Shown piece after piece: positions 49,186-62,664 of a DNA stretch of 64,000 nucleotides. The position numbers and the translations under genes were made by a program. The stretch's first letter is position 1; every line of letters begins with the position of its first letter. The notes beneath the pieces were generated by a model that saw only the letters and a list, made by a program, of their open reading frames with translations, searched no databases and had not been told where the DNA came from. Origin of the DNA: Strix aluco (taxonomy: Eukaryota > Chordata > Aves > Strigiformes > Strigidae); assembly GCF_031877795.1 (NCBI RefSeq), contig NC_133935.1, positions 53,759,330 to 53,823,329 on the forward strand. Reading direction: 5' to 3'.

Positions 49186-52155
49186 CTACACCATATCCCC
49201 CAACATCTCATCCAAACGACCCTTAAACACATCCAGGGATGGTGACTCCACCACCGCCCTGGGCAGCCTATTCCACTGTCTGACCACTCTTTCTGTGAAA
49301 AATTTTTTCCTAATGTCCAGTCTAAACTCCCCTGTTGCAGTTTAAAGCCATTCCCTCTTGTTCTGTCACTAATCACCTGTGAGAAGAGACCAGCACCAAC
49401 CTCTCTACAATGTCCTTTCAGGGAGCTGTAGAGAGTGATGAGGTCTCCCCTTAGCCTTCTCTTCCTCAAACTGAACAGTCCCAGCTCCTTCAATCTCTCC
49501 TCATAGGATTTATTCTCCAGGCCCTTCACCAGCTTCGTTGCCCTCCTCTGCACTCGCTCCAGCACCTCGATATCTCCCTCGTATTGAGGTGCCCAAAACT
49601 GGACACAATACTCCAGGTGTGGCCTCACCAGTGCAGAGTACAGGGGGACTACCACCTCCCTACTTCTGCTGGTCACACTATTTCTAATACAAGCCAGGAT
49701 GCCATTGGCTTTCTTGGCCACCTGGGCACACTGCTGGCTCCTCTTCAGCTGTTTGTTAATCAGAACCCCCAGATTCTTTTCTTCCAGAGAGCTCTCCAGC
49801 CACACCTCCCCAAGCCTGTAGCGATGCATGGGGTTGTTGTGGCCCAAGTGCAGAACCTGGCACTTGGCCTTGTTGAAACTCATCCCGTTGACATTGGCCC
49901 ACCGATCCAATCTATCCAAGTCTCTCTGTAGAGCCTCCCTATCTTCATGCAGATCGACACTCCCGCTTAACTTGGTGTCATCTGTGAACTTACTGATGAT
50001 ACACTCTATGTCCTTATGAAGATCATCAATAAAGATGTTGAACAGAAATGGTCCCACACCGAGCCCTGAGGAACACCACTTGTGACCGGCCACCAGCTGG
50101 ATATAACTCCATTGACCACCAGTCTCTGGGACCATCCATCCAGCCAGTGCTTGATCCAGCAGACCGTTTGCTCATCCAGGCCATGGGCAGCCAGTTTTTC
50201 TATGAGAATCCTATGGGGAACTGTGTTGAATGCTTTTTGAAAGTCAAGGTAGATAATATCCACAGCTTTTCCCTCATCCAGTAGTCGGGTCATCTTGTCA
50301 TAGAAGGAGATCAGGTTTGTCAGGCAGGACCTGCCTTTCATAAACCCATGCTGACTAGGCCTGATCCCCTGGTTGTCCATTATATGACTTGTAATGGCAC
50401 CTGAGATGACCTGCTCCATGAGCTTCCCTGGCACCGAGGTCAGACTGACAGGTCTATAGTTTCCTGGATCCTCCTTTCTGCCTCTCTTGTAGATGGGTGT
50501 CACATTTGCCACCCTCCAGTCCAATGGGACCTCCCCAGTTAGCCATGATTTCAGGTAAATCATGGAAAGCGGCTTGGCGAGTACATCTGCCAACTCTTTC
50601 GGCACCCTTGGGTGTAACCCATCTGGTCCCACAGACTTGTGTGCATCCAAGTGGTGTAGCAGGTCTCTGACCACCTCCTCTTCAGCTGTGCTGACCTCAA
50701 TCTGCTTCCCCTCCCCCTCTCCCAGCTCATGAGGCTGGGTGTCCAGGGAACAGCCAGTTCCACTGCTAAAGACTGAGGCAAAGTAGGCGTTGAGCACCTC
50801 AGCCTTTTCCTCATCCTTTGTTACCATGTTTCCTTCTGCATCCAATACAGGGAGATTTTCCCTAATCCTCCTTTTGCTGTTAATGAATTTATAGAAACAT
50901 TTTTTATTATCCTTAACAGCTGTAGCCAAGTTGAGCTCTACCTGTGCTTTGGCTCTCCTAATGTTCTCCCTGCATAGCTTCACTACATCTTTATAGTCTT
51001 CATGAGAGACTTGGCCCCTCTTCCAAAGGTCATAGATTCTCCTTTTGTTCTTGAGATCCAGCCAAAGGTCCCTGTTTAGCCAGGCCGGTCTCCTTCCCCA
51101 CCTGCTTGTTTTCGACATGCGGGAACAGCCTGCTCCTGTGCCTTTAAGACTTCTCTCTTGAAGTATGTCCAGCCTTCCTGGACTGCCATATCCTTCAGGG
51201 CAGCCTCCCAAGGGATTTTGTTAATCAGTCTTTTGAACAGATCAAAGGTAGCCCTCCGGAAGTCTAAGGTGGCAGTTTTACTAACCCCTCTCTTCATTTC
51301 TCCAAGGATCGAAAACTCAATCATCTCATGATCTCTGCACCCTAGACGGCCTCCAACCTTCACTTCCCCCACAAGCTCTTCCCTGTTCACAAGAAGCAAG
51401 TCCAGGAGGGCACCTTCCCTTGTCAGCTCACTCACCAACTGTATGAGGAAGTTATCCTCCACACATTCCAGGAACCTCCTGGATTGTTCCCTCTCTGCTG
51501 TGCTGTGATCCCAGCAGATACCCAGGAGCTTAAAGTCCCCCACAAGAACAACGGCAAGTGACTGCGAGATTTCTCCCAACTGTTTGTAGAAGGCTTCATC
51601 CATCTCACTGCTTTGATTGGGAGGTCTATAGGAGACTCCCACAGCAAGATCTGCTTTATTGGTCCTTAACCTAATCCAAACACTCTCCACCCCATTATCA
51701 CTATACTTGATTTCTGAGCTCTCATATCATTCTCTAACATACAGGGCCACTCCACCACCTCTCCTTCCCTGTCTATCCCTCCTGAAGAGCTTGTAGACAT
51801 CGACTGCAGCACTCCAGTCATGTGAGGCATCCCACCACATTTCTGTTATAGCTACTATGTCATAGTTCTTGTGCTGCATCATGGCTTCAAGCTCCCCCTG
51901 TTTGTTGTTCATACTGCGTGCATTGGTATAGATGCACTTGAGATGAGCTAATGAATCCAACATCTTTTTGTGAGTGTGGGCCCCATTCCCTACCAGACCC
52001 TTCTCAGGTGCTTCCATGGTTTCTAAACATCTATCCCTCCTCTCAAATGAAATGGCAGAGGGAGAGCCCTCACCAGTCCACCATCCTTCAAGCCTTGGCA
52101 TGCTTCCCTTGAGCTTATTCCTAACAGGCCCAGTTATGTCCCCCTCCCCCCTCAT
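49186..52155 (-). pseudogene. CR1 copy 2 ORF2 (endonuclease / reverse transcriptase), broken
   Basis: The start ATG at 52153-52155 immediately follows the ORF1 stop, and the end TAG is at 49186-49188. That span corresponds to about 990 codons, the expected ORF2 size. Domains: AP endonuclease about 52.0-51.3 kb (TNARS, ITEMWWD, YRPP, GDFK, RDHEMIEF); RT about 50.6-49.8 kb ([35 protein letters not shown] with both Asp kept); then HLEYCVQFW and [11 protein letters not shown]. Breaks: in-frame TGA at 51727-51729, single-base losses near 51107 and 50055, and a further frame change near 49340. In the endonuclease the usual GDFN has Lys for Asn (codon 51529-51531), a likely catalytic loss. The 401-codon open stretch 50006-51211 is the longest surviving piece. 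Confidence 0.92.
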
Positions 52156-52870
52156 CTAGTTTAAAACCCTGTCAATAAGCCCTGCTAACTCCTGCCCCAG
52201 ATTCCTTTTCCCCCTCTGGGACAACTGCATCCCACCTGTCTCATTTGTCACCAGCAGACCAGGTGCCTTATAAACTTCGCCATGATCAAAGAACCCAAAA
52301 TTCCAATGGTGGCACCAGTCTCTGAGCCACGTGTTAATCAGATGTGTTTTCTACCCTCTTTCAGTGGTTTTCCCTTCCACTTCAGGGATTGATGAAAACA
52401 CCACCTGAGCTCCCAAGACTTCAACTAGCCACCCCAGTGACTTGAAGTCCTTTTTGAGTGATTTAAGACTTCTCTCTACCACCTCATCATTACCTGCCTG
52501 GATAACCAACAAGGGGTAGTAATCAGAGGGCTGCACCACAGCAGTGACCTTCCTTTTAATGTCTCTAACCTGAGCCCCAGGGATGCAGCAGACCTCTCTA
52601 TGGTATGGGACTGATCGACATATGGGCCCCTCCGTACCCCTCAGAACAGGGTCACCTGCTGTAATTACCCTCCTTTCCTTCTTAATTGAAGAAGTCGCAA
52701 GTTATGGGGCTGAGGGACAAACTGTGGATGACTCACCATATGGGTCCTTGTTTCCATCTTCATTCGGCTGGCCGTCTAGTTCCAAAGCCTCATACCTGTT
52801 GTGTAATGACAACTGGGATGGTGAGGGAGGCCGAGAAGGCCCATACTGGAACTGCAACTGTATTTGAAGC
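52156..52870 (-). pseudogene. CR1 copy 2 ORF1 remnant (SGNH-esterase-like)
   Basis: CR1 ORF1 proteins carry an SGNH/GDSL esterase-like domain of unclear role in retrotransposition. Minus-strand reading gives, in order: LHNRYEALELDG (near 52800); a stop near 52705; ITAGDPVLRGTEGPICR (about 52665-52615); DYYPLLVIQAGNDEVV (about 52525-52480); VFSSIP; an in-frame TAG at 52351-52353; INTWLRDW; FGFFDHGEVY (about 52295-52265); then LSQRGKR and the final ELAGLIDRVLN before the TAG at 52156-52158. The nucleophile motif GDS reads GDP (Pro codon 52648-52650), and the place of the D-x-x-H dyad reads ETGGMQ with no histidine. The esterase would be inactive even without the stops. Confidence 0.85.
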
Positions 52871-55800
52871 AAGGAATGAGGCTTTATCCTGAGATTATCC
52901 TGTATCTTGACATTATCTGTGTGTCTTCAGGCAAAGATACTGAAGTTACGAAGTTCATCTGTGCCTTGATTTCCCACAGATAAAACATGGAGAATGTAAA
53001 TGAGCTGATTCACAGTGGCACTGTGGTATAAAAAATTACTCAGGACTGTCAGAAGCCTGTGAACCATGGCTGGTCTGGAACCACAAGCTTTGAAAGTGTA
53101 CACATGCCCTCATCTTGGTCCATCATGTCTCATCCATGGCCAAAGTGGGACCAGCCTCAGTGTTTTCTGCCAGTCCCTGGAAGTGTGTACCCCCTGCTGC
53201 TTGTCTTCCTAATCCAAGTGCAAAAACAGAGTTCCAGAAGAGCTGGTTTTTGGTGTCAGGTAGATGGCTGGAAATTTTTGCTGTGGACAATTTTGGGATT
53301 TTCTGTACATTTTGTAAAGAAATAAAATTATTTTTAAAATACTCTGTTTTACCAATTTCTCTTAAGAGCATGACACTGTTGCAGAAAAGGGCAACAGTTT
53401 CCTCAGGTTAAATATGATGCCACACTCAGATCCCATTTGTATCAGTAAAGTCAAATAAACTAATTTCAGGGCATGCAGGTGTAACTGGAATCAGACTCCA
53501 GCCTTTCGTAAGTAATCCATGTTCCTGTGACTAAGGAGAGTCACATACATTTATGCACACTGGATGCATCTTTCAGGCAGAACTCATCCTGTGAGAGAGG
53601 TTTCAGTTCACTGAGCAGCATTTCACAAAATATTACAACTGCCTCTTGTATTTTGCAGATCCAATTTCCATTCTATTATCTCTTCTCCTACACATTATTC
53701 TGAAAGAGTTACACAAGGAGAAAAATCTCATCAGTAGCCTGCCACAATGAAAAACTATTTGTGATCAATGTATTTTGTGGATTGACTAAGTTCCCTGTGG
53801 AGTCATCTTTCTGCACACTAGATTTTGCCTTTACATCTCTGATGTAGCCAAGATGTGTAAAAACTAATGTAAGCTGACAACTTCTTATTAGTTACACATC
53901 TGAAGAGTCTTAAGCAGATAAGCTGGTCCTCCCCAAGTCAGTTGTGAGTTAGGCTTGCTAATTGACTTGAATCTGCCTGGTTTAGGTACTAGCTTATTAA
54001 TAACCAAGGGTAAACAGTGGCTAGAGCTAGAGCTTTTGAGTCATATGACGCCAAAACAATTTTCATTAAAGCCACCTGCTATCATTGTATTTCCTCAAGC
54101 CTGAATCCTTATATAATAAGAAAATATGTTTCAGAGCCAATCCCAATACTCTGCTCTGTCAAGTGACTGTCAAAGCTCTTGCTGTGAGCTGGAAGATGGG
54201 ATTGCTGGCTTCCTGCATGAGAAACGAGGCAGCCTCCAGCTCTTCAGTGCCCAGAAAGAGACCGGGCATGTCACTCTCCCGACATTCATCAGAGCAGACA
54301 CAGAGGAGGGGACCAGGAGGAGGAGGAGAGAAACAGGTTGGGGGAAAGAGGTAAGAATGGGAAAAAGAATGAGAGAAACAAATTTAAAAATCAAGAATAA
54401 AGCTACCTTGAGGCAAGGAGAGGAAATGTATAAACAGAAGTCTGCAAGAACAGAAAGGGTGCTCAGAGAGGGCATTGCTCAGGTCTGAGCTAGGCTGTCT
54501 CCAGGCCACAGGACACTCCAGAGAAGCTGTTCAAGATACCTGAAAGCCTGCTGAAGCCTGGGTCTTGTTCTGCTGTACTGGCTCATTCAACACACCAGTG
54601 TCCAAAAGGAACCATTCTTGTGATGTTGGGATGCGCTCTGCATGAATTTAAATAGTTATAATTTATTTTGATATAAGATCACTTTATTGTGATAATTTCA
54701 AAATACTTCAGAAAATATATAATACTACATAATAGGAAATACGGATTTCATGCTACATTGTTATACATAAGCTTTGAATATACGGCAAATTGAAATCAAA
54801 ATAAACGAGCCCAAAAATCTGTATTTCTGTATAGCCAGCAGAAAACATTTTGATACTATCATGTCAGTTTTAATGTTGGGGGAGGGTTTGTTACAATTTA
54901 TTCACCTTTTGATATTCTTGGGAAAGATCTGTTCTTTGGAGCATTTCCAAAAGAAAATTATTCTCTAGAGCTTTCTTCAGCCTCCTTTATTAAAGTTAGC
55001 CTCCATTAACTGCAGTCAAAACTTAAATGCTAAAATAAAACACATTCTCAAAGGAGTAAGTCTGAAGGTGTGAGGGATATGGGTTAGAAATGAAATGCTT
55101 AATAATGATTTCATCTCTAACTGATCTGTCTCCACGATGAGAGGAAAAGCTGAAAAGAAGACCTATGTATGGGAAGAAGAGAAGTTGAATAAATAAACCA
55201 AAAGAAAAATTTTAGGACAATTATTTTGTATAAAGCAGGTATTTGAATTACCATATTGAATTGTGTGAACAGTTTTGTTGTTCATAGTCAGAAAGCTTTA
55301 GTGAATACAATAGAAAAAGGACATAAAAAGAAAAGAACTCCAGGAACACTAGTACAGAACAGAAATAGGAGCAGATGCCCAGAGTTTGTATATACAATTT
55401 CATGTGTAACATGTCTTAGTTTTAAGAACTGATGTTAGCTATATATTTCCATATGAATACCTGTAACATTTGAGTATTTGAGGCCTCCTTAAAAAATATG
55501 CTTTTAAAACATTGAAATGTCTTCCTCTCAGCATGGGCTACTTATTCTTATACTCCATTCCAGAAAATAAAAATACTTGACAAGACCTCATAATTCAAGC
55601 ACAAACAACAGTAATGGACAATTGGCTTCTGGCCTGGAGCTGAAGAACATCAAGGTTGCATCTATCTGCCACCAGGTATGCAGATGTTCCCCAACAACAC
55701 CCATGCACCTTTAGTAAGATAATCTGGGATAAAGCATGTCAAATTAGTCTCTTTATCATTTATTTAAAAACATTACACATTTTTTCTAAGATTCTGAGGA

Positions 55801-58800
55801 TTTCCCTGAAATGGAGAAACTTTGCAGTCTTTCCTTTATATTTTCTCTCCCTGCAAACAAACTTCCAGTAAGCAATACACTCTGTTCATGAAGATGCAGA
55901 CTGACAGATTTCAGGAAGGGCTGAGTTACAAGTGTGTAAACCTAGAGTAACAGTTGCAGTCAGTGATGTTGCTTTAGATTCAGGCTGGTTCAGGTGAGAT
56001 CAGATTCCAGTCAAATTGATGTCTATGTGCAGAGAAAGTGTAGGTCTCCTTCCAAAGAGCTGCCATTGCACATATGAAGGATGTGTGAACATGAGGCTAG
56101 TTCTGGAGGATTCCTCTGCAACACAGTGTCAAGCATTCAAACAGTTAATTTATGACTATTTTCTGTGGCTGCACTGTGACGCTTAAGGCAAAAATCAACC
56201 ATTTTCTTTGAAAATCTGGAGGGAAAAAACACATGTGAGAGATGATAGGAGATTATATGGTTTACAAAATACTGTCTCTTCTCTAAGCCACATCCCTGTG
56301 ATTTCAGCTAAGGTCAAATTTCACAGTTCTGAAAACTGTCTGCCTTATGTGTCTTGAGAGCTGGAATTTAAAAAGAAATCAGCTCAGCTTCATCCCTGAA
56401 AAGATTTATCTTTCCAAAGAATGTAGCTCGTGTGCACAGGATGGAGAACCATGGTCGGGGATGTGGTTATTTGGAAAGGATTGGAAGGTCATGGGAGAAA
56501 ATTACTTGTGCTGAGGTCCCAAAGCAATGTGCTAATGTGATCCTTACAATTTCAAATGGGAATACCAAATAAGAGCAGGAAAGTGTGTTACTTTGAGGGA
56601 AGAGTGTCCACTTCTGGTGCCCACTCATCGAGAGGAGTGTTAAGAAACTCAGGGAGTTCAATGCAGAATAACATAACAGAACAGGGAGGAGGGGGGAGGA
56701 AGGGAAAAAAAATCTTTAAAGGCTGATTCCAGCAGCTTAGTATGCTTAATTTAATGAAGAAAAGGTCAGGAATGTCATGAGCATATCTCAGAGAAGAATT
56801 TATTCCACCTGGTCTTAGTTGATCTAGTGTCATCTAGTGTAAGACACCTCTTCCAGGCCCCCTCTGTAGCTGATGGAAAAAGAAAGTATCATCACCCCAG
56901 TATGCTTTTCTTCCAACATTAAATATATGTCCCAAACATCTTGGATAAATCATTATCTGTCTCCATGGGCTACTGGGGGAAACTGATTGTTCAAACTAGG
57001 CACCTGATTCTGAGACAAGTGAATTAAGAAGAGATAAATCCCCACATGCACTGCATGGGAACAAAGCTATGTAATAGCTCACTGAAGCAGGCCAGGGTTT
57101 AACAAGATCTATCAGATAAAAGTTGAAGCTGGACTAGTTCAGGCTATAAATAAATCAAAGAGCTTTAAAAACAGTATAATCATAATTAACAGCTGGATTG
57201 ATATACTAGAAAATGCAGTAGATCCTTCATGACTGATCATTTTAAAAACAAGATTTGTAAAAGCCTTTAGCCCAAAAAATTAATTTCAGAGAAGTCTTAC
57301 ATCTCACATTAGTTTAGCAGTGGGATTCAATTGTCCTAAATTAGGGATCTAAAAATATATAAAGTACAACTAAACTTGACACCTCAGGCTAAGGTGCTTT
57401 CCCTACTCACAAAAAATAAGCACCTCCAGAGGGTGATACATTTAATTCTAAAAACAGGGTAGAGAAATTTTTTACCAGAGGCACTTGTTTCTTTCCATTG
57501 TTTCTAAAAGACACACTAGGCAATCCACATTGACGTAAGACATTAACTTCTATCCAGGTGAGATGATTCTCACACTAGATGGTTTCTCCTGACCTGACAA
57601 CTCATGAAGGTCTGACCAAAGTGATGGGCAGTGCTTTCACATCTAGTCAAAGTTTGTTCATATTTCTTCTCACTAACACAGATCTTGACATAAAACACCA
57701 AATAATTCCCTCCTTTTTCCCTGAGCATACCACTGTCTTCTGCTGCTTTTATATTTATATGCTGACTATTAAAATACAATTCTGTTCAGTTACATGACCA
57801 TGTAGGAACAGGAATGTTTTATTCATTGAGTTGAATCCAATGCCCATTCTAAGCAACTTTAACTTATTTCCACTTAGTTTTATGGAAAATAGAAAAACTA
57901 TGCCCAGTTTTCTAGTCTAGAAAGTCCAGCAAAGCAGGATAAGCAGAACACTTTTATAAATGTATTCTCAGCTGAGGGAGTTCATCTGAAGAATCATTAA
58001 GCCTCGGTCATAATAGTATGGGGACAAAATAATAGTTATATATTCCCAAACTACCATTAGAAAAGGATTTGTTCCATTCTACCCTGAATAATTTGAGAAC
58101 TTAGAGAAAATGCTGTCCCTATCCTAGGACTTATCCTCTATTGTTCAGCCCTTTGTTCAGAGGGAATCTGAAATGCCATTGCTCAGTTATATCTCATGTT
58201 AATGCTTTTGGACAAAATTTCCCTCTCTGCTCCCCATGCGTTTAAAGGTATGTTTCACAGGCATGTTTTTAAAGGCATGAAACAACCTCAAAATGCTGTC
58301 TTGCACAAAAAAGGCAGCCGATGTTTTCCAACTCTTGAATAATAACAATATGACTTTTTCTGAAATCTCCAAATAGCCCTTCATCTTCATTAAATGCAAA
58401 AGTGGTTTCAGAACTCTCCTTCTCACAGGCTTTGGGCTCATGCAATGAATCAGTCCCAAAGGTGAATGTGGAAAGCTGTAAATTTCCCCCCACCATCAGC
58501 ACCACTCTGTCTTTCCTACAGAGATCCTCAGAGAGAAGGATTGTGTTTTGCAGAGAGAAGAAGCACAGTCTGTGCAGCAGAACCACATTTATCCCTCTGC
58601 CAAAGTTCTTTATGCATCTGCAGTGCTGGGGCTAGATTTGCCTCTGCATGCCAATTTTTCAAAAGAAAAGCCTCAGCTTTCCAGATTAGTGGTGGAATAT
58701 GTTTCAGCAAATCAGCCAGACAAGCAGATCACCTACATTTCCATCTGTACTGGACCTGGACATAAACCTTAAAAAAATCCCCCTTCACAAAAATTTTTGT

Positions 58801-61800
58801 GACAAATTATAACATCTATCCACTATGAGATAAGAAACTCTAAATATGGGGAGAACTGTGTAAGAGCCACTCTGTTATGAGCTCTGTCAAAGTGCTACTG
58901 ACACACACAACTCTTTACAGAGAATTTTCACTGTAAGTACATAGTCAAATGTACCCATAGCAAATCAATCAGAGAAGTCAGTCTGTGAGCAGATCAGCAC
59001 AAGAGCCAAGGGCACCATGTCTTCAGGGCCATGGGGTGCTTGTGCTCTATGGGACAACTGACAGCAACAAGGCCATGGAAAGTGACCCTGCTGGCCCCAG
59101 TCCCTGATCAGGGCTTGTGGCAGATTCCAAAATGTAAAAGCCAATCAGTAGAGAAGCAGGGAAGCACCCCCCCCACAGCAAGATTCAGCAGATAACCATA
59201 GCCACCTCTTTGTCTGATGTCTACATCTGATCTGGTTATCTAGATTTCCTTTATAGCTTGCCCAATACAGGTCATATGTTATGTGCCCTACATGGCTCTG
59301 CTGACTACAAAGTGCATGACTAACTCAGATATAGAAATCTGCACTACAGAGATCTACCCTTCAGTGAAATCTGTCCCAATGAAAATGTCTGACACTGCAA
59401 AGACGCCAGGGGACAAATCTACCTATGGGAGAAATGTCAGCCCCCTCTTCTAGTCTGTGTGTAGGATTGTGGCTAAAACAGGCTGCATGGCCTATTCACA
59501 GATGGAATAGAAGGTTTAATCCTGCTGCCACAGACATAGCTCGTTGATTTGAGGCTTGTCCACAGGATCAGCCTTTGGCATTGAACTTCTATGGGGTACA
59601 TTCACTCATAACTGTATAATAGTAGAGGGAAGTGTTTACACTAAAAACCACAGGTGTTCACCACAAAATACAGTTTCACCAATCACAACACATTGTGAAA
59701 TACACAAGGTCTTTAGATTGCAGAGAAACCTCAGTATCTCAGGGCAGTTCTAATGGTGGAGAACCTTCCAAACTGTAGATCCCTGGAAGCCTCAGTTGTT
59801 GCCTAAATTTGACATTTCTACTACTTCTCTTTGCATTCTTTTTCTCAAAGCAGGCAGCTGACAAAAATGTCAGTTCCTTTCACTTGCTGCCAGAGTCTGG
59901 GGAAATACATGATGTGTGGAAATGCTTTACTGCTCTCTAAATTACAACAATAACAATTATCTTTTTTGTGTGTGTGGGGGGAAAAAAAAAAAAAAGGGAA
60001 ACCAGTTTTATTCCATATCCATCAAGAGCAAGATCCGAAGGGACTAAACTTCCTAGAAAGAAGTCCCAAGTTTGGGTTATCTCCAAGCCAAATATATCTG
60101 AAACAATCCTCCAGAAGAATAGAATCAAATGAGCAGGAATAAAGGGTTATTGCTGAAAAAAGCCATTTCCATGAGCAATATGTAACTTGTTCTTAAACAA
60201 GTACTATAAAATTTGCGATGTCTTTCAAGGAAACTAACAGCCAGAAAACTATTTCATGCTTTTAAGTGAAATTTATGTTAGTCAATTTTCAGCTTAGTGG
60301 ATCAACAATCTTGATTTTAATTTGACTTTTTTCCTTTATCCTAGCTTCATGTAATAAAAGACTCATCTGTTCGTTTTCCACTGTAACTTACTGATATTGG
60401 TTACATTAACATAACATGTACTATAGCTCTGGCCAGCCTCTGTGCAAAATGACATACATGCATTCCCTGCCAACACTGTATTTGGCAGAGAAGCAGAATA
60501 AGCAAAGGATGAAGTGGGCATGAACTGGAATTCTGCCACTCTGTCAGTATTCCTAAGACCCATCCACTTGCATAGGTGACCATCTTGGGCTGCAATCTGT
60601 TTTTAGAAGCACATAGTTCCTAGAAGCCAGCTTCTGGGTATTCTGTTAATTTAAAAAAGAAAAAATCCATTGAAAACAGAAGTTAACAAAGCTGATGAGT
60701 AATTTCTATAGGTAGAGATAAACAGCAGCAGAAAGGTGGGAAATGCAGCATGTATCTTCATCAGGAGACTCTCTTACCAATGGTTGGCATTGCCATCTAG
60801 ATTGACCACAGATCTGGAATTAAAAATGGCCACGAGTTAACACTTGGGAGGAAACACTGACTTCTACTCTGGGTTTATTCTGGGGATACGATTATTTTCT
60901 TTTCTAGTTATTTCTGCATCTCACACTTTTCCTGGCCTCTATAGAAATGTTTTCCGGCTATGCAATAACATCAGTAGGCAGGGTTACCCCACTCATTTTA
61001 CTTGATTTATTGGTTAGTTCTAGCACAGATGGAAAGTCAGCAATGTCACAGGATTTGCATACAGCTTGCTCTTCAGGCTTAGCCTCTAACAGAATAACAA
61101 AATGACTGACATACAAGAACTGATTAGAGGGAACATGAAAATATAGCCACCAAATGCACAGGCATGCATTTGGTGACCTTTTGATAGATGTCAAAAGTCA
61201 TGATGCAGTGCAGTGCTTAGTTCGTATGATTCACATCTAATTCAGTGACATCTCCTACCCATAGGCAAGTTAGAATAATGCCACAAGAATTTCCTGTCAT
61301 TTCTTTCTTTTCCCTTCAATAATCTCCAAGATCTGTTTAATACTCCAGCTGCACTGGGGACCATGTTTTTAAATAACTTTTAAATAGCCTCCCCATTCTC
61401 AAAGGAAAGATTTTCAGCCTTCCCATGCCATGAACTGAAGTCATACAAATGTCACCTTTCTCATGGTCTCAGCACCTCCTGCTTGTCTACCTACAGACAG
61501 GAAGGAATACCATGGGCTCATTAATTCTCTGTCCAACTCTCAACTGAGAAAAACAATCACTAAGCAAAAGTAACCAGCAACATACCTTCTTGACTCACAG
61601 AGTATATTGCCGATCTAGTGCTGGTGAAATGCTGTTTCCTAGGAGCTGAGCAACCCTGTTGTTACACCAGAATTTTCTAAGTCTTTTTTAATAGCTCTTG
61701 AAAAACTCACATATATTCACTCAATCAAGCTATTAGATTCTGAGATCAGAAAATTAGTATTTTATCTATGTAGTACTAGATTTTGAGAGAAGGTGTTTAA

Positions 61801-62523
61801 ATAAGCATTTCTAATTTCACTGCAGCTAGAAACGTCTGCTGTTTTGTTATGGCCAGTAATATGCTTTGACTACCTTACCTCATTTGTAGCAATCTAATAT
61901 TCAGGATTGAAATAAGAAGCAGGAAAACAGCAAATATTTCAGTCTTCTTGGGTTCCACATCAGCATTTTCCTGTTTCCTCCAGTCACTGCTAATTGACTA
62001 TTCCTCAGTTCCCAAGAAAAGTCCATATCCTTTCTCTTACATTGATCCCCCCTTTCCACATTAAATGTGTTTCAGGTATAACTCTATCAATTTAGACAGC
62101 ATGTCCAATTCAAATAACCTAATCTCCATGCATTTCAACTGTATCTTACTGACCAGACAAGAAGGGCAAAGAACAGTATCTGTGCAGAGGGACAGAAGAG
62201 ACATTTGAGCTTTGTGAATGCAAACCCCGGTGTAAATACTGATGCAGGATGAGAGACTGTAAATAGGTAAGCTAATGACACACTTGTGCTGATTTCTCAG
62301 GGTTGATTTCTTCATTATTCAATATTATTGTTATCTCAATGACTCAAATGTCATTACTGATAGCAATGGCTGTTACTAACTTCCCGTTGTCTTACTGCAT
62401 AATCTTCTTTGCTCAGTACTGAGACAAAGATTTGCCACATCTAATTTAAATGTTCATCATCCAGTCTAAAACCTACCTACTCAGGTGGGTTTTTCATAAC
62501 TAGTGAAGTATATCTAAAATACA
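52871..62523. other. Gene-free sequence right of the CR1 block
   Basis: About 9.7 kb with no supported gene. Open frames at 53059-53411, 54085-54488 and 58199-58772 overlap on several frames or both strands and carry no recognised motif. A G6A14-type purine run lies at 59977-59999. An A/G-rich stretch around 54295-54490 gives Arg/Glu/Lys-rich frames, which is a composition effect. Confidence 0.55.
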
Positions 62524-62664
62524 GAATCACAGAATCATCTAGGTTGGAAAAGACCTTGAAGATCATCCAGTCCAACCATTAACATAACATTGACAGTTCC
62601 CAACTACACCATATCCCTCAGCAGTATGTCAACCCAACTCTTAAACACCTCCAGGGATGGGGAC
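62524..62664 (-). mobile_element. CR1 LINE 3' tail
   Basis: Minus-strand CR1 terminus. Plus-strand reading begins with 'cagaatcacagaatcatctagg' (octamers reversed), goes through 'gatcatccagtccaaccatt' and stops near 'ctccagggatgggga'. In reverse complement it matches the plus-strand tails at 28.1 and 33.6 kb almost base for base where they overlap. It is 5'-truncated and non-coding. Confidence 0.92.

Larger units (their letters stand above)
49104..52870 (-). mobile_element. CR1 LINE copy 2, nearly full length, inactive
   Basis: Minus-strand CR1 of about 3.8 kb; full-length CR1 is about 4.5 kb. The 3' end at 49104-49125 shows the family octamers (ATTCTATG ATTCTCTG). Going right there follow the 3' non-coding part with 'gtccaaccatcagccc', all of ORF2 (49186-52155) and most of ORF1 (52156 to about 52870). 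The left end of the element, i.e. its 5' end, fades out near 52870, where the recognisable ORF1 stretch LHNRYEALELDG stops. The promoter and 5' UTR are missing. Relatively few disabling changes make it younger than copy 1. Confidence 0.93.

Noticed and set aside
45683..50284. Plus-strand open frames across the CR1 block (for example 47696-48099 and 49584-49931)
   Set aside because: They are antisense shadows of the minus-strand CR1 ORF2.
54085..54488. Plus-strand open frames rich in Arg, Glu and Lys
   Set aside because: The composition follows from an A/G-rich stretch. Two overlapping frames are open and the opposite strand is also open.
58199..58772. Cluster of overlapping open frames on both strands
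   Set aside because: Several frames are open at once and none carries a motif; probably chance. A conserved exon cannot be excluded without alignment.
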